Origin: Deltaproteobacteria bacterium
GTDB taxonomy: Bacteria; Myxococcota; UBA727; VGSZ01
DNA: 64,000 nt
Assembly: GCA_016177705.1 (NCBI GenBank)
Contig: JACOUT010000009.1
Span: 174,057 to 238,056, forward strand
Reading direction: 5' to 3'
The translations under genes were made by a program, and so were the position numbers. Positions within the stretch are counted from its first letter, which is position 1; every line of letters begins with the position of its first letter. The notes below the pieces were generated by a model that was not told where the DNA came from, made no database searches, and saw nothing but the letters and a program-made list of their open reading frames with translations. Below, piece after piece: positions 8,301 through 16,393 of this stretch.

Positions 8301-10802
8301 CTACCAGGCGGCGAGCGCCCGCGCGGTCTCGAGGACGAGCTGCTCCGAGAGCAGGAACGCGTCCTCGAGCGAGGGGCTGTAGGGGACGGGTGTGTCGAGC
8401 GAGCCGAGCACGCGCACCGGCGCGTCCAGGTGCTCGAACAAGGACTCGCCGACGCGGCTGGCGATGCTCTCGAGGATGGAGCCGGTGCGGCTGTCCTCGC
8501 CGACCAAGAGCACCTTGCCCGTGCGCCTGACGGTGGCCTCGAGCCGCGCCCAGTCGAGCGGCACGAGCGAGCGCAGGTCGAGCACGTCGCACTCGACGCC
8601 GTGCTCGCGCGACAGCGTCTCGGCGGCGCGCAGCGCCTTGTGCACGTAGGCGCCGTAGGCGACGAGCGAGAGGTCGCTGCCGAGGCGACGAAACGCGGCG
8701 GTGCCGAGCGGGATGGGCACGGGCACGCCCTCGAGGCGCTGCTTGATGCGCGGGTCGCGGTAGAGCGCGATGTGCTCGTAGTAGAGCACCGGGTCGTCGT
8801 CTTGCACGGCGCTCATCATGAGCGCGCGCGCGTCGTGGGGCGTGGACGGCGCCACGATCTTGAGCCCCGGCGTGCGGAAGAACCAGGGTGCGGTGTCCTG
8901 CGAGTGGTAGGGGCCGGCGCGACGCAGCCCGCCCCACGGCATGCGCACCGTCATCGGCACCTTGGTGCCGGCGCGGAAGTGCAGCTTGGCGGCGTTGTTG
9001 ACGAGCTGGTTGAAGCCGGACGCGACGAAGTCGTTGAACTGCATCTCCGCGATCGGCCGCAGGCCGGCGAGCGCGCTGCCGACTGCGGCGCCGAGGATGG
9101 CGCCCTCCGCGATCGGGGTGTTGAGCAGGCGCGCGCCGTGCTTGTCGACGAGCGGCTTGAGCAGCAGGAACGCGTTGCCGTAGGGCGGGCCGACGTCCTC
9201 GCCGAGCACGAAGGCCTCGGGCATCGCCTGCAAGACGTCGTCGAGCCCGAGCGCGATGGCGTCCAAGTAGGTCTGGCCCTTGGCGTCGAACGGCGGCGCC
9301 GGCTCGATGGCGATCGCGACCTCGACGCGTGTGGGCAGCGCCGGGATGGCGACCGCCGACGGGTGGAGCACCTCGCCGGCCGCACCGATGGGCTTCGCGT
9401 AGACGCCGCGCCCGACCGCGCCGGCATCGGGCCAGGGGCGCTCGCGCAGCGCCTGCACGGCCGCCTCGACGCGCGCGGTGGCTTCGGCCTGCCACTGGAG
9501 CAGCGTCCGGTTGTCGATCACGCCTTCGCGCACCAGCTTGTCGGCGTAGCGCGCCAGCGGGTCGCGCGTGGCCCAGGCGGCGTACTTGGCCCGATCGACG
9601 TACCCCTTGTCGGGCGTGGGCGGCAGCTCGAAGGAGAGCGGTGGATCGGCGCCCAGGTAGAGCATGTCGTCGTGGTGCGCGTGGCCGCACATGCGCATGG
9701 CGACGGTCTCGATCATGGTCGGCCCGTCGCCGGCGCGCCCGCGCGCCGCCGCCCAGGCGAAGGCGGCCGCGATCGCCTCGGGGTCGGTGCCGTCGACGGT
9801 GACCTGGGGGACGCCGTAGCCGAGCGCCTTGTCGGCGAAGGTGCGCACGCGCGACTGCTGCGCCACCGGCACCGACAGGGCGGTCTGGTTGTTCTGCACG
9901 CAGAACACCACCGGCAGGCGCATGGTCGCCGCCAGGTTGATCGCCTCGTGCCACTCGCCGAGTGAGCTGCCGCCCTCGCCGATGAAGCTGACGGCCACGC
10001 GGTCCTCGCCCTTGCGCGCGAACGCGAGGCCGTAGCCGGTCAGCGTGCAGGCGGCGACCGCTAGCGGCGCCGACACCATGACGACGCCCTGGTGGGCGGC
10101 GCCCACGTGCAGGTCGCGGCCGTTGGCGGGCGCGCCCGTCTTGCCCACCTGCGCGTTCAGCGGCACCTCGACGTCGTCGGTAAAGGCGAGCGCCGCGGCG
10201 AGGTCGCGAATGAGCGGGGCGATCACGTCGCCGTACCAAGCGCCGCCCTTCGACCACGCCGGCCCCCGACGAAGGCGCAGCGCCGCTCCCACGATCGCCT
10301 CCTGTCCGAGCGAGCGGAAACCCTTGCCCTGGAAGCCGAGCTCGCCGTAGCGCATCTCCGACGACAGGAAGAGCTGCTTCAGGCGGTTGTCGACCGCGCG
10401 CGTCAACACGATGCCGCGCAGCATCCACCGCTTCTCGTCGTCGGTGATGGAGGCGACCACCGCCTCGCGCGCGAAGAAGCCGTCGACGGCGGCAAACAGC
10501 CGCTCCTGCTCCTGGCTCATGCGCCGCGCGGCAGGGACGAACGGCTGCGTCTCCGGCAGATCGTCGACGCGCAGCGCCAGCTCGCGCGCCAGCGCGGCCT
10601 TGACGTCCTCCGCCAACGTGCGCGTGTCGGGGTCTTTGCCCGCGGTCTTGGTCCAGGCCTTGCGGGTGGCCGCTGCCGCGAACGGGAACTGCTCGACGAC
10701 GAACGCCAGCAGGCGCGCGCCGAGCCCCGCTTCGATGGGACTGCCGGCGACGTCGCTTGCGTCGGGGGCGGGGCTGGGAGTTCGGGCAGAGCGGCTCACC
10801 AC
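8301..10802 (-). CDS. Fused alpha/beta E1 component of a 2-oxoacid dehydrogenase
   Basis: An 833-residue thiamine-diphosphate enzyme with both E1 subunits in one chain. The alpha half (about residues 110-480) has GQEAIVGAALRLRRG, a TPP segment GEGGSSLGEWHEAIN ending with QNN, and GHAHHDD in the substrate loop. The beta half (about 500-833) has VLGEDVGPPYGNAF, NTPIAEGAILGAAVGSALAG, the WFFRTPGLKIVAPSTP segment, and a C-terminal transketolase-C domain (GKVLLVGEDSRTGS). This resembles branched-chain 2-oxoacid or pyruvate dehydrogenase E1; E2 and E3 genes are absent from the window. Two adjacent GTG codons at 10802 and 10799 could start it. It is divergent from the PP2C gene with about 120 bp between. 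Confidence 0.9.
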   Translation of the reverse strand: MVSRSARTPSPAPDASDVAGSPIEAGLGARLLAFVVEQFPFAAAATRKAWTKTAGKDPDTRTLAEDVKAALARELALRVDDLPETQPFVPAARRMSQEQERLFAAVDGFFAREAVVASITDDEKRWMLRGIVLTRAVDNRLKQLFLSSEMRYGELGFQGKGFRSLGQEAIVGAALRLRRGPAWSKGGAWYGDVIAPLIRDLAAALAFTDDVEVPLNAQVGKTGAPANGRDLHVGAAHQGVVMVSAPLAVAACTLTGYGLAFARKGEDRVAVSFIGEGGSSLGEWHEAINLAATMRLPVVFCVQNNQTALSVPVAQQSRVRTFADKALGYGVPQVTVDGTDPEAIAAAFAWAAARGRAGDGPTMIETVAMRMCGHAHHDDMLYLGADPPLSFELPPTPDKGYVDRAKYAAWATRDPLARYADKLVREGVIDNRTLLQWQAEATARVEAAVQALRERPWPDAGAVGRGVYAKPIGAAGEVLHPSAVAIPALPTRVEVAIAIEPAPPFDAKGQTYLDAIALGLDDVLQAMPEAFVLGEDVGPPYGNAFLLLKPLVDKHGARLLNTPIAEGAILGAAVGSALAGLRPIAEMQFNDFVASGFNQLVNNAAKLHFRAGTKVPMTVRMPWGGLRRAGPYHSQDTAPWFFRTPGLKIVAPSTPHDARALMMSAVQDDDPVLYYEHIALYRDPRIKQRLEGVPVPIPLGTAAFRRLGSDLSLVAYGAYVHKALRAAETLSREHGVECDVLDLRSLVPLDWARLEATVRRTGKVLLVGEDSRTGSILESIASRVGESLFEHLDAPVRVLGSLDTPVPYSPSLEDAFLLSEQLVLETARALAAW

Positions 10803-10926
10803 AACCGCCCATAGCCGATGTGGGTGCGCCCGGCCACGCCTGCCTGCAGGGCTCGGCCGGCCGCCGGACGTGGACAGCGCTTGGCAAAGAGCCCGGGATC
10901 GACGAACCTCGGCCCGCGAGGGTCTC

Positions 10927-11775
10927 ATGGGCAAGTTTCGCGTGTACTCGTGGGGCGCCACCGACGTTGGCATGAAGCGCGACCACAACGAGGACAGCTA
11001 CCTCCTGGCGCCGGACCTCTACCTGTACACCGTGGCCGACGGCATGGGCGGCCACGCCGGCGGCGAGATGGCCTCGTCCATCTCGGTGCGCACCGTCGAG
11101 AAGCACGTGCGCTCCAACAAGACCTTGGTCGATCCGGCCACGCACCACGAGGGGCCGGTGGAGAAGAGCCCGGTCGCCAAGCTGCTGTCGGACGCGGTGC
11201 GTGGCGCGTGCAGCGCGGTGTTCGGCAAGTCGCAGCAGGTGCGCGAGCTGCAGGGCATGGGCACGACGACGACGGCGATCCTGTTTCACGACAAGCACGC
11301 CTTCGTCGCCCACGTCGGCGACAGCCGCGCCTACCTGATCCGTGACGGCCACATCCTGCAGCTCTCGGAAGACCACAGCCTGGTCAACGAGCAGCTCAAG
11401 GCCGGGCTCATCACCGAGGCGCAGGCGCGCCAGAGCCGCTTCAAGAACATCATCACCCGCTCGGTCGGCTTCGATAACGACGTCGAGGTCGACATGATCG
11501 CCGTCGAGGTCAAACCCGGCGACGCCTACATGATGTGCTCCGACGGCCTGTCGAACCTGGTGACCGACCCCGAGATCAACGACGTGGTCAGCGACAACTT
11601 CCTGCACCGCGTGCCCGAGACGCTGATCGACATCGCCAACTCGCGCGGCGGCGACGACAACTGCACGGTGGTGGTCGCCTTCGTCGTCGACGGCGAGGAC
11701 GTCTCCTGGGAAGACGACGCCGAGACCTTCGGCGAGCCGGTGCCGGGCGGCGCCGCCTTCAACGCCGGAGTGTGA
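10927..11775 (+). CDS. PP2C-family Ser/Thr protein phosphatase
   Basis: A 282-residue Stp1/PrpC-type phosphatase that removes phosphate from Ser/Thr residues using two metal ions. All motifs are present in order: KRDHNEDSYLL, VADGMGGHAGGEMAS, GMGTTTTAILF, AHVGDSRAYLIRDG, LSEDHSLVNEQL, MMCSDGLSNLV and GGDDNCTVVV. There is no transmembrane segment, so it is cytoplasmic. A C-terminal 30-residue acidic tail is extra. The ATG is at 10927. It probably opposes the two Hanks-type kinases encoded elsewhere in this window, as such pairs commonly do, although it is not adjacent to either. Confidence 0.95.
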   Translation: MGKFRVYSWGATDVGMKRDHNEDSYLLAPDLYLYTVADGMGGHAGGEMASSISVRTVEKHVRSNKTLVDPATHHEGPVEKSPVAKLLSDAVRGACSAVFGKSQQVRELQGMGTTTTAILFHDKHAFVAHVGDSRAYLIRDGHILQLSEDHSLVNEQLKAGLITEAQARQSRFKNIITRSVGFDNDVEVDMIAVEVKPGDAYMMCSDGLSNLVTDPEINDVVSDNFLHRVPETLIDIANSRGGDDNCTVVVAFVVDGEDVSWEDDAETFGEPVPGGAAFNAGV

Positions 11776-11862
11776 GGGGGCGGCGGTCCGTTCTCGGCCC
11801 GATCGCGGAACCGGGACACGTTCGTCGGATCAGGTGGCGCGCATCTCGCAAGCAGTCTCCCG

Positions 11863-11892
11863 TTGACATAGATTCCACGAAAGCACTACCAA
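11863..11892 (+). promoter_or_regulatory. Possible sigma-70-type promoter upstream of the M23 gene
   Basis: A perfect consensus -35 hexamer TTGACA lies at 11863-11868. An 18-base spacer leads to TACCAA at 11887-11892, a weak -10 match. It lies 49 bp before the GTG start of the M23 peptidase gene, inside a 165-bp gene-free interval. The -35 match is strong and the -10 is poor, so this is only a candidate. Confidence 0.35.
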
Positions 11893-11940
11893 CCCCTTGT
11901 TTCCGCGGCGCTTCCCCAGGGGATCACCGGTGATCGGCGA

Positions 11941-12885
11941 GTGAAGAGCAAGAACTTCACCTTGATGATCGTGCCGGACGGTGCACAGGCGCGCGTTCGC
12001 CGCGTGCAGGTGCCGCTGCGCCGCCTCTTGCTGCTCGGTCTCGTCGCCATCGGCCTGGTCGGCTCGCTTGCCTCCCTGTTGGTCCACTATGCGTACGTGG
12101 TCGGGCAGGTGTTCGAGGCGCGCACGCTGCGCGAGGAGAACACGCGCCTCGAAGACCGCATCGCGGTGCTGCAGGCCAAGGTCGACGACGTCGATCAGCG
12201 CCTGGTCTTGCTCAAGCAGTTCGACGAGAAGCTGCGCGCCATGACCGACCTGCGGGACGACGCGCGCGGCCTCGCCATGGGCCCGCTCAAGTCGAACCCG
12301 CAGGGCGGCGCCGACGTCTCGATGGAGATCGATCCGTTCGCGGTGCCGGTGGCCGGCGACGACCCCGCGGTGCAGCAGTTGCGCGAGGCGCTGCTCGACA
12401 GCCGCATGGTGGGTCTCGCCAACGAGGCCAACCGCGAGCTGCGCAGCCTGGCCGAGCTGTCCGAGTACTTCTCGGTGCGCGAGACCATGCTCAAGTCGAC
12501 GCCGAGCATCGCGCCCGCGCGCGGCCTGCTCACCTCGGGCTTCGGCTCGCGCGAGGATCCCTTCACCGGCGACCACACCATGCACTCCGGCCTCGACATC
12601 GCGACGCGCGAGGGTGTCGAGGTGATCGCGCCCGCCTCCGGTACCGTCATCTTCGCGGGCGAGAAGGCCGCCTACGGCAACTGCGTGGTCATCGACCACG
12701 GCCGCGACATCACCACGCTGTTCGGCCACCTGCAGCGCTTCATCGTCAAGCCCGGCGAAAAGGTCGAGCGCGGTCAGCACATCGGTAACGTCGGCAACAC
12801 CGGTCGCTCCACCGGTCCGCACGTGCATTACGAGGTGCGCATCAACGGCGTGCCGATCAACCCCCGGCGCTACGTCGTCCACTGA
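11941..12885 (+). CDS. M23-family (LytM) peptidoglycan endopeptidase, membrane-anchored
   Basis: A 314-residue envelope protein. A basic N-terminus leads to one transmembrane segment (about residues 28-48, RLLLLGLVAIGLVGSLASLL), then a coiled coil (EARTLREENTRLEDRIAVLQ) and a C-terminal peptidase M23 domain. The zinc ligands are seen in HSGLDIA and, at the end, HVHYEVR, with GNCVVIDHG and TLFGHL between them. Members either cut peptidoglycan cross-links or activate amidases; the coiled coil resembles the EnvC/MepM layout. The start is GTG at 11941 (VKSKNFTLMIV). It is separated from the PP2C gene by 165 bp containing a possible promoter. Confidence 0.9.
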   Translation: MKSKNFTLMIVPDGAQARVRRVQVPLRRLLLLGLVAIGLVGSLASLLVHYAYVVGQVFEARTLREENTRLEDRIAVLQAKVDDVDQRLVLLKQFDEKLRAMTDLRDDARGLAMGPLKSNPQGGADVSMEIDPFAVPVAGDDPAVQQLREALLDSRMVGLANEANRELRSLAELSEYFSVRETMLKSTPSIAPARGLLTSGFGSREDPFTGDHTMHSGLDIATREGVEVIAPASGTVIFAGEKAAYGNCVVIDHGRDITTLFGHLQRFIVKPGEKVERGQHIGNVGNTGRSTGPHVHYEVRINGVPINPRRYVVH

Positions 12886-12892
12886 AGGTCCA

Positions 12893-13001
12893 TCGCAGCA
12901 TCGGCTGCGGCTGCGTTGCCCGCCTGCGGTGCTCGCTCACCTCCACGAGGAGGATGTCGCTTCGCTCCTCGGCGGGCGCCTTGCCTCGCTCGATGCTGCG
13001 A
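12893..13001. repeat. 109-bp nested palindromic intergenic element (copy A)
   Basis: It starts 8 bp after the M23 stop codon. The outer arms TCGCAGCATCG (12893-12903) and CGATGCTGCGA (12991-13001) are perfect complements. A second pair GCCCGCC (12918-12924) and GGCGGGC (12971-12977) and an inner pair CGAGGAG (12946-12952) and CTCCTCG (12965-12971) lie inside. The element at 42551-42669 has the same layout and shares short motifs (CTCCTCG followed by CGCCTTGC). It could be a dispersed REP-like sequence, a folded 3' end, or both. Confidence 0.6.
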
Positions 13002-13041
13002 AGTCCCTTGAGTTGCCGCATCCACGGGCGATGCGCGGTTG

Positions 13042-13060
13042 ACCCGGCCTCGCGCCGGGT
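13042..13060 (+). terminator. Possible hairpin terminator after the M23 gene
   Basis: ACCCGGC (13042-13048) pairs with GCCGGGT (13054-13060) around a CTCGC loop, and TTTGCAT overlaps the end of the stem. The T tract is short. It lies between the M23 gene and the next lipoprotein gene and could end transcription of the former. Confidence 0.4.
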
Positions 13061-13109
13061 TTGCATCCCACTCGGACCTTCGACAAGAATGCTCCCGATC
13101 GGAGCCACC

Positions 13110-13817
13110 ATGACTCGCTCGGTGCTGCTGCTTCTCGTTGTTACGCTCGCCTCACTCGGCTGCGCGCCGCGCTTCGACGTGTTCGCCGACTGGACGGTGC
13201 AAGGCTTCGCGCCTGCGAGCGTGTGCGGCCAGCTCGAGGCACCGAGCATCAGGCTGCGCGCCGTGAACCGGGATGTCGTCGACGGTCCTGCGACCGAGGA
13301 CGTGACGACCGCGGAGTGCACGGCCGAGAACACCAAGCTGTCCGTCGCCTCCTTCGCCGATCTGTTCGTCGACCTGGTCGACGGCGACTCGGTGTTCGGC
13401 ACCGCCGGGCCGTTCGAGCTCGCGCCGGCCTCGGCCAACGACGGCTACCTGGGCAGCTCCGAGGAGTCGCCGCTCCACGTCGACATCGGGCTCGAGCGTG
13501 GGCGCCTGCGCGCGCACTTCACGGTGGTCGGCAAGAGCTGCGCGGACGCCGGCGCCGGCTCCTTCAGCGTCGCCGTCTCGAGGAACGCCTCGCCGCTCGA
13601 GGAGGACGTGATCGTGCAGGGCGAGACGGTCCAGTGCCAAGACGGCGACGCGGTCTTCTCGATCTCCCCCGTCGAGCTCGGCGTGCGCTACTCCGTGGCC
13701 GCCACCACCACCATCGGCGGTGAGACCTGGGCCACGGAGCTGCCCGGCGAGGGCGTGGTGCCGAGCGGCGCGCTCACCACCATGGTGGTCGACCTCGACA
13801 CCACCGATCGTCCCTGA
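13110..13817 (+). CDS. Predicted lipoprotein, unknown function
   Basis: A 235-residue secreted lipoprotein. The signal peptide MTRSVLLLLVVTLASLGC ends in a lipobox with Cys at residue 18. The mature part is acidic, rich in beta-type sequence and contains further Cys (VCGQLE, TTAECTAEN, GKSCADAG, TVQCQDGD) that could form two disulfides. No catalytic motif is seen. ATG at 13110 is chosen over ATG at 13089 because it gives a standard signal peptide. It converges on the DsbD-like gene, a disulfide-handling membrane protein, with only 22 bp between their stops. Confidence 0.75.
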   Translation: MTRSVLLLLVVTLASLGCAPRFDVFADWTVQGFAPASVCGQLEAPSIRLRAVNRDVVDGPATEDVTTAECTAENTKLSVASFADLFVDLVDGDSVFGTAGPFELAPASANDGYLGSSEESPLHVDIGLERGRLRAHFTVVGKSCADAGAGSFSVAVSRNASPLEEDVIVQGETVQCQDGDAVFSISPVELGVRYSVAATTTIGGETWATELPGEGVVPSGALTTMVVDLDTTDRP

Positions 13818-13839
13818 GCAGGGCGTAGCGAGGAGCCTG

Positions 13840-15321
13840 TCAGCGCACGCGCTTCATCACGCGCGCGTAGGCCTCGGCGTCGATGAAGCCGGTGACCTGC
13901 GGCTCCTTGAGCACGCGGCCCTTCTTGTCGACGAACACGATGGTGGGCAGTCCGACGATGCCGAAGCGCTTCTGCAGCTCCTCGAGCTGCGGGTGCTCGT
14001 CAGTGGCGTCGATCTTGATGCTGGTGAAGCGCTGCGCCTCTTTGCGCACCGCCTCGACCACGTAGGTCTTGTGGTCCAGCTCCTTGCACGCCAGGCACCA
14101 CTCCGCGAAGAAGTCGATCATCGCGGGCCGGCAGGAGGCCTTGGCGACCGCGAGCGCGCGGTCGAACACGTCGGCGGCGTCGTCGCTCGCCGTGATGACC
14201 TGCCAGGCGATCGGCGGCGCCTCGCCCTTCACCTCGCCCGGGCCGGCGTCGGTCCAGGCCAGGAAGGCAGCGAGCCCCGACACTGCCAGCGCCACGCCGA
14301 GCGCCTTGCGTGCCTTCTCGAGGCCCTGGCTCATCTTGAAGGACAGGTGCAGCGCGCCGGCGGCGACCCCGGCGAGGATCAGCGCCGGCCCGAGCCACAC
14401 GAGCCCGCCGAGCGCCGCGAACAGCGCGGCGAACGCCGGGAAGCCGAGGCGCACGTAGTAGAGACCGGCGCCGATCATCAACAGGCCGAAGACGCCCTTG
14501 ACCACCTCCATCCAACGGCCGCTCTTGGGCAGGCGCGAGATGGCGGTCGAGAAGGTGCCGAGCACCAGGAAGGGCGCGCCCATGCCGAGCGCGTACACCA
14601 CCATCAAGAGCGCGCCCTTCATCAGGTCGCCGTCGCGGGCGATCAACGTGAGGATGAAGGAGAGCACCGGGCCGGTGCAGGGCGCGGCGATGATGCCGGC
14701 CACCAGGCCCATGATGAAAGCGCCCTTGAAGCCCGAGCCGCCGGCCTGGGACAGCCGGGTCTGCAAGCCCGAGGGCAGCCGTACCTCGAAGGCGCCGAAC
14801 ATGCTCGCGGCCATGGCGAAGCACAAGAGCGCGAAGCCGACGGTCACGAGCGGGCTTTGCAGCATCGAGCCGGCGAGCACGCCCGCGGCCGCGAAGCCGA
14901 CGCCGAGCGCGGAGTAGAGGATGACCATGCCGAGCACGTAGGTGCCGGCGATGGCGAAGCCGCGCAGGTGGCTGGTCGCCTGGCGCGCGCCCAGGATCGA
15001 GAGCGTGATGGGGATGAGCGGATAGACGCACGGCGACAACGCGGTCAAAAAGCCGCCGAACAGCACCAGGATCAGGGCGAGCACCAGGTCGCCCGAGGCG
15101 AGCGCGTCCTTGACCCGGCCCTGCAACGAGGTGTCGGCCTCGGCGGCGCCGATCGGCCCCTCGTCCTGGCACGACGCGAACAGCGTGCCCCCGCTGCCGC
15201 CGGCCGCGCCCGCGCTGGCGTCGACGGCGACAGGTGCAGGCGGCTCTTCGGCGAGCGCTGGCACGACCGCCAAACCGAGGGCGAGCGCTGCGCAAGCGGC
15301 GAGCAGGACAGAACGGCGCAT
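13840..15321 (-). CDS. Short DsbD/CcdA-type thiol:disulfide interchange protein
   Basis: A 493-residue inner-membrane electron shuttle that moves reducing equivalents from cytoplasmic thioredoxin to periplasmic thiols. A signal peptide (MRRSVLLAACAALALGLAVV) is followed by only about 50 residues, then eight or so membrane segments with the two conserved Cys motifs LSPCVYPLIP and AAPCTGPVLS, and a C-terminal thioredoxin-like domain with FFAEWCLACKELD near residue 400 and the cis-Pro VGLPTIVF. The N-terminal immunoglobulin-like domain of E. coli DsbD is missing, so the target partner must be another protein or the thioredoxin domain itself. Confidence 0.93.
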   Translation of the reverse strand: MRRSVLLAACAALALGLAVVPALAEEPPAPVAVDASAGAAGGSGGTLFASCQDEGPIGAAEADTSLQGRVKDALASGDLVLALILVLFGGFLTALSPCVYPLIPITLSILGARQATSHLRGFAIAGTYVLGMVILYSALGVGFAAAGVLAGSMLQSPLVTVGFALLCFAMAASMFGAFEVRLPSGLQTRLSQAGGSGFKGAFIMGLVAGIIAAPCTGPVLSFILTLIARDGDLMKGALLMVVYALGMGAPFLVLGTFSTAISRLPKSGRWMEVVKGVFGLLMIGAGLYYVRLGFPAFAALFAALGGLVWLGPALILAGVAAGALHLSFKMSQGLEKARKALGVALAVSGLAAFLAWTDAGPGEVKGEAPPIAWQVITASDDAADVFDRALAVAKASCRPAMIDFFAEWCLACKELDHKTYVVEAVRKEAQRFTSIKIDATDEHPQLEELQKRFGIVGLPTIVFVDKKGRVLKEPQVTGFIDAEAYARVMKRVR

Positions 15322-15448
15322 GACCTCGTCTTAGCAGAGCGACCAGCAGAAGACAGATCGGGCGGGTGGCGAGATCGCCTGGCGCGACGCACCGGCGGGG
15401 CCAGGCCGCCGGGCCGGGGCGCGCGAGGTTGATGGTAGCCTGTCGCTG

Positions 15449-16393
15449 ATGGACCGCGCACCGCGCAGCACCGGCGAGATCCTGTCCGACGCGGTGTCGC
15501 TGCTGCGACGGCACTTCCGCGCCTACTACGCGCTCGCCTTGCCCTTCTGCACCGTCGACCTGCTGCTGCGCGAGGGCGGCAACGCGGTGATGGACACGGC
15601 GCGCCGGCAGCTCACCGGGCTCGAGCTGGCATCGGCGGTGCCGGTGCTCGCCTCGCTGTCGGGCGCGCTCGGCCTGATCTTCTCGTCGCTCATCGTCGGC
15701 ACGCTGCTGTCGGTGGCGCTCATCCACCTGACCGCCGAGGTGTGGGCGGGCCGCCAGCCGGTGACCAAGGACGCGCTGCAGGTGATGGTGCGTCGCGGAC
15801 CGGCGCTCGTCGTCACCGCGCTGCTGTTCTTGCTGGCGCTCGGCCTGGCCACCATGGTGCCGGCGATGGTGGTGGCCGTGGTTGGTGCGCTGCTCGGCAC
15901 CGTCGGCGCGGTGCTCGGCGGCGTCGGCGCCGCGGTTTGGGTGCTGGTCATCGCCCTGGTGCTCTCGTTGCGGTGGCTGCTCTATCCGCAAGCGACCGTG
16001 GTGGAGGAGCGCTTTGCCGCCGGCGCGCTGTCGCGCAGCACCGCGTTGATGGCGGCGCGCGGCCTGCCGTTCTTCGAGTCGCCCAAGGTGCGCCTCTCGC
16101 TCTTGTTCCTGGTCACGTTCGCGCTCTCGGCCACGCTGTCGTCGTTGTTCGCCGGCCCTCGCCTGATCTGGGCGCTCGCCACCGGCTGGGAGCTGCAGAA
16201 CGGGCTGCCGCCGCTGCTCGGCATGCCGCTGTGGTCGGTGGTGCCGCTGGCGCTCACCGAGGTGGCGCTGCAGGCCGTCATCGCGCCCCTCGGCGCGGTG
16301 CTGACCACGCTCTTCTACTTCGACCTGCGCGTGCGCTTCGAGGGCCTCGACCTCGATCCGCCGCCGTCCGCGCAATCGGCGCTGGCGGCGTGA
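15449..16393 (+). CDS. Multi-spanning membrane protein at the head of a MoxR/DUF58 operon
   Basis: A 314-residue integral membrane protein with about six hydrophobic segments, including LASLSGALGLIFSSLIVGTL, LVVTALLFLLALGLATMVPA and VAVVGALLGTVGAVLGGVGA. The start DRAPRSTGEILSDAVSLLRRHF resembles the amphipathic N-terminus of the glycerophosphodiester phosphodiesterase membrane-domain family, which lacks the catalytic domain. It ends where the DUF4129 protein begins, with the stop and start sharing one base, so the genes are coupled. It probably anchors or assists the envelope-associated MoxR system encoded downstream. Confidence 0.75.
   Translation: MDRAPRSTGEILSDAVSLLRRHFRAYYALALPFCTVDLLLREGGNAVMDTARRQLTGLELASAVPVLASLSGALGLIFSSLIVGTLLSVALIHLTAEVWAGRQPVTKDALQVMVRRGPALVVTALLFLLALGLATMVPAMVVAVVGALLGTVGAVLGGVGAAVWVLVIALVLSLRWLLYPQATVVEERFAAGALSRSTALMAARGLPFFESPKVRLSLLFLVTFALSATLSSLFAGPRLIWALATGWELQNGLPPLLGMPLWSVVPLALTEVALQAVIAPLGAVLTTLFYFDLRVRFEGLDLDPPPSAQSALAA

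Noticed and set aside
7906..11607. A 1233-codon minus-strand open frame across the VOC/E1/PP2C region.
   Set aside because: It changes between real VOC sequence at its end and Arg/Ala/Pro-rich nonsense elsewhere; the E1 gene in another frame has all family motifs. High GC makes long antisense frames common.
12886..13060. A mobile element or IS remnant after the M23 gene.
   Set aside because: Only palindromes were found; no transposase fragment, target duplication or terminal repeat of IS type is present.
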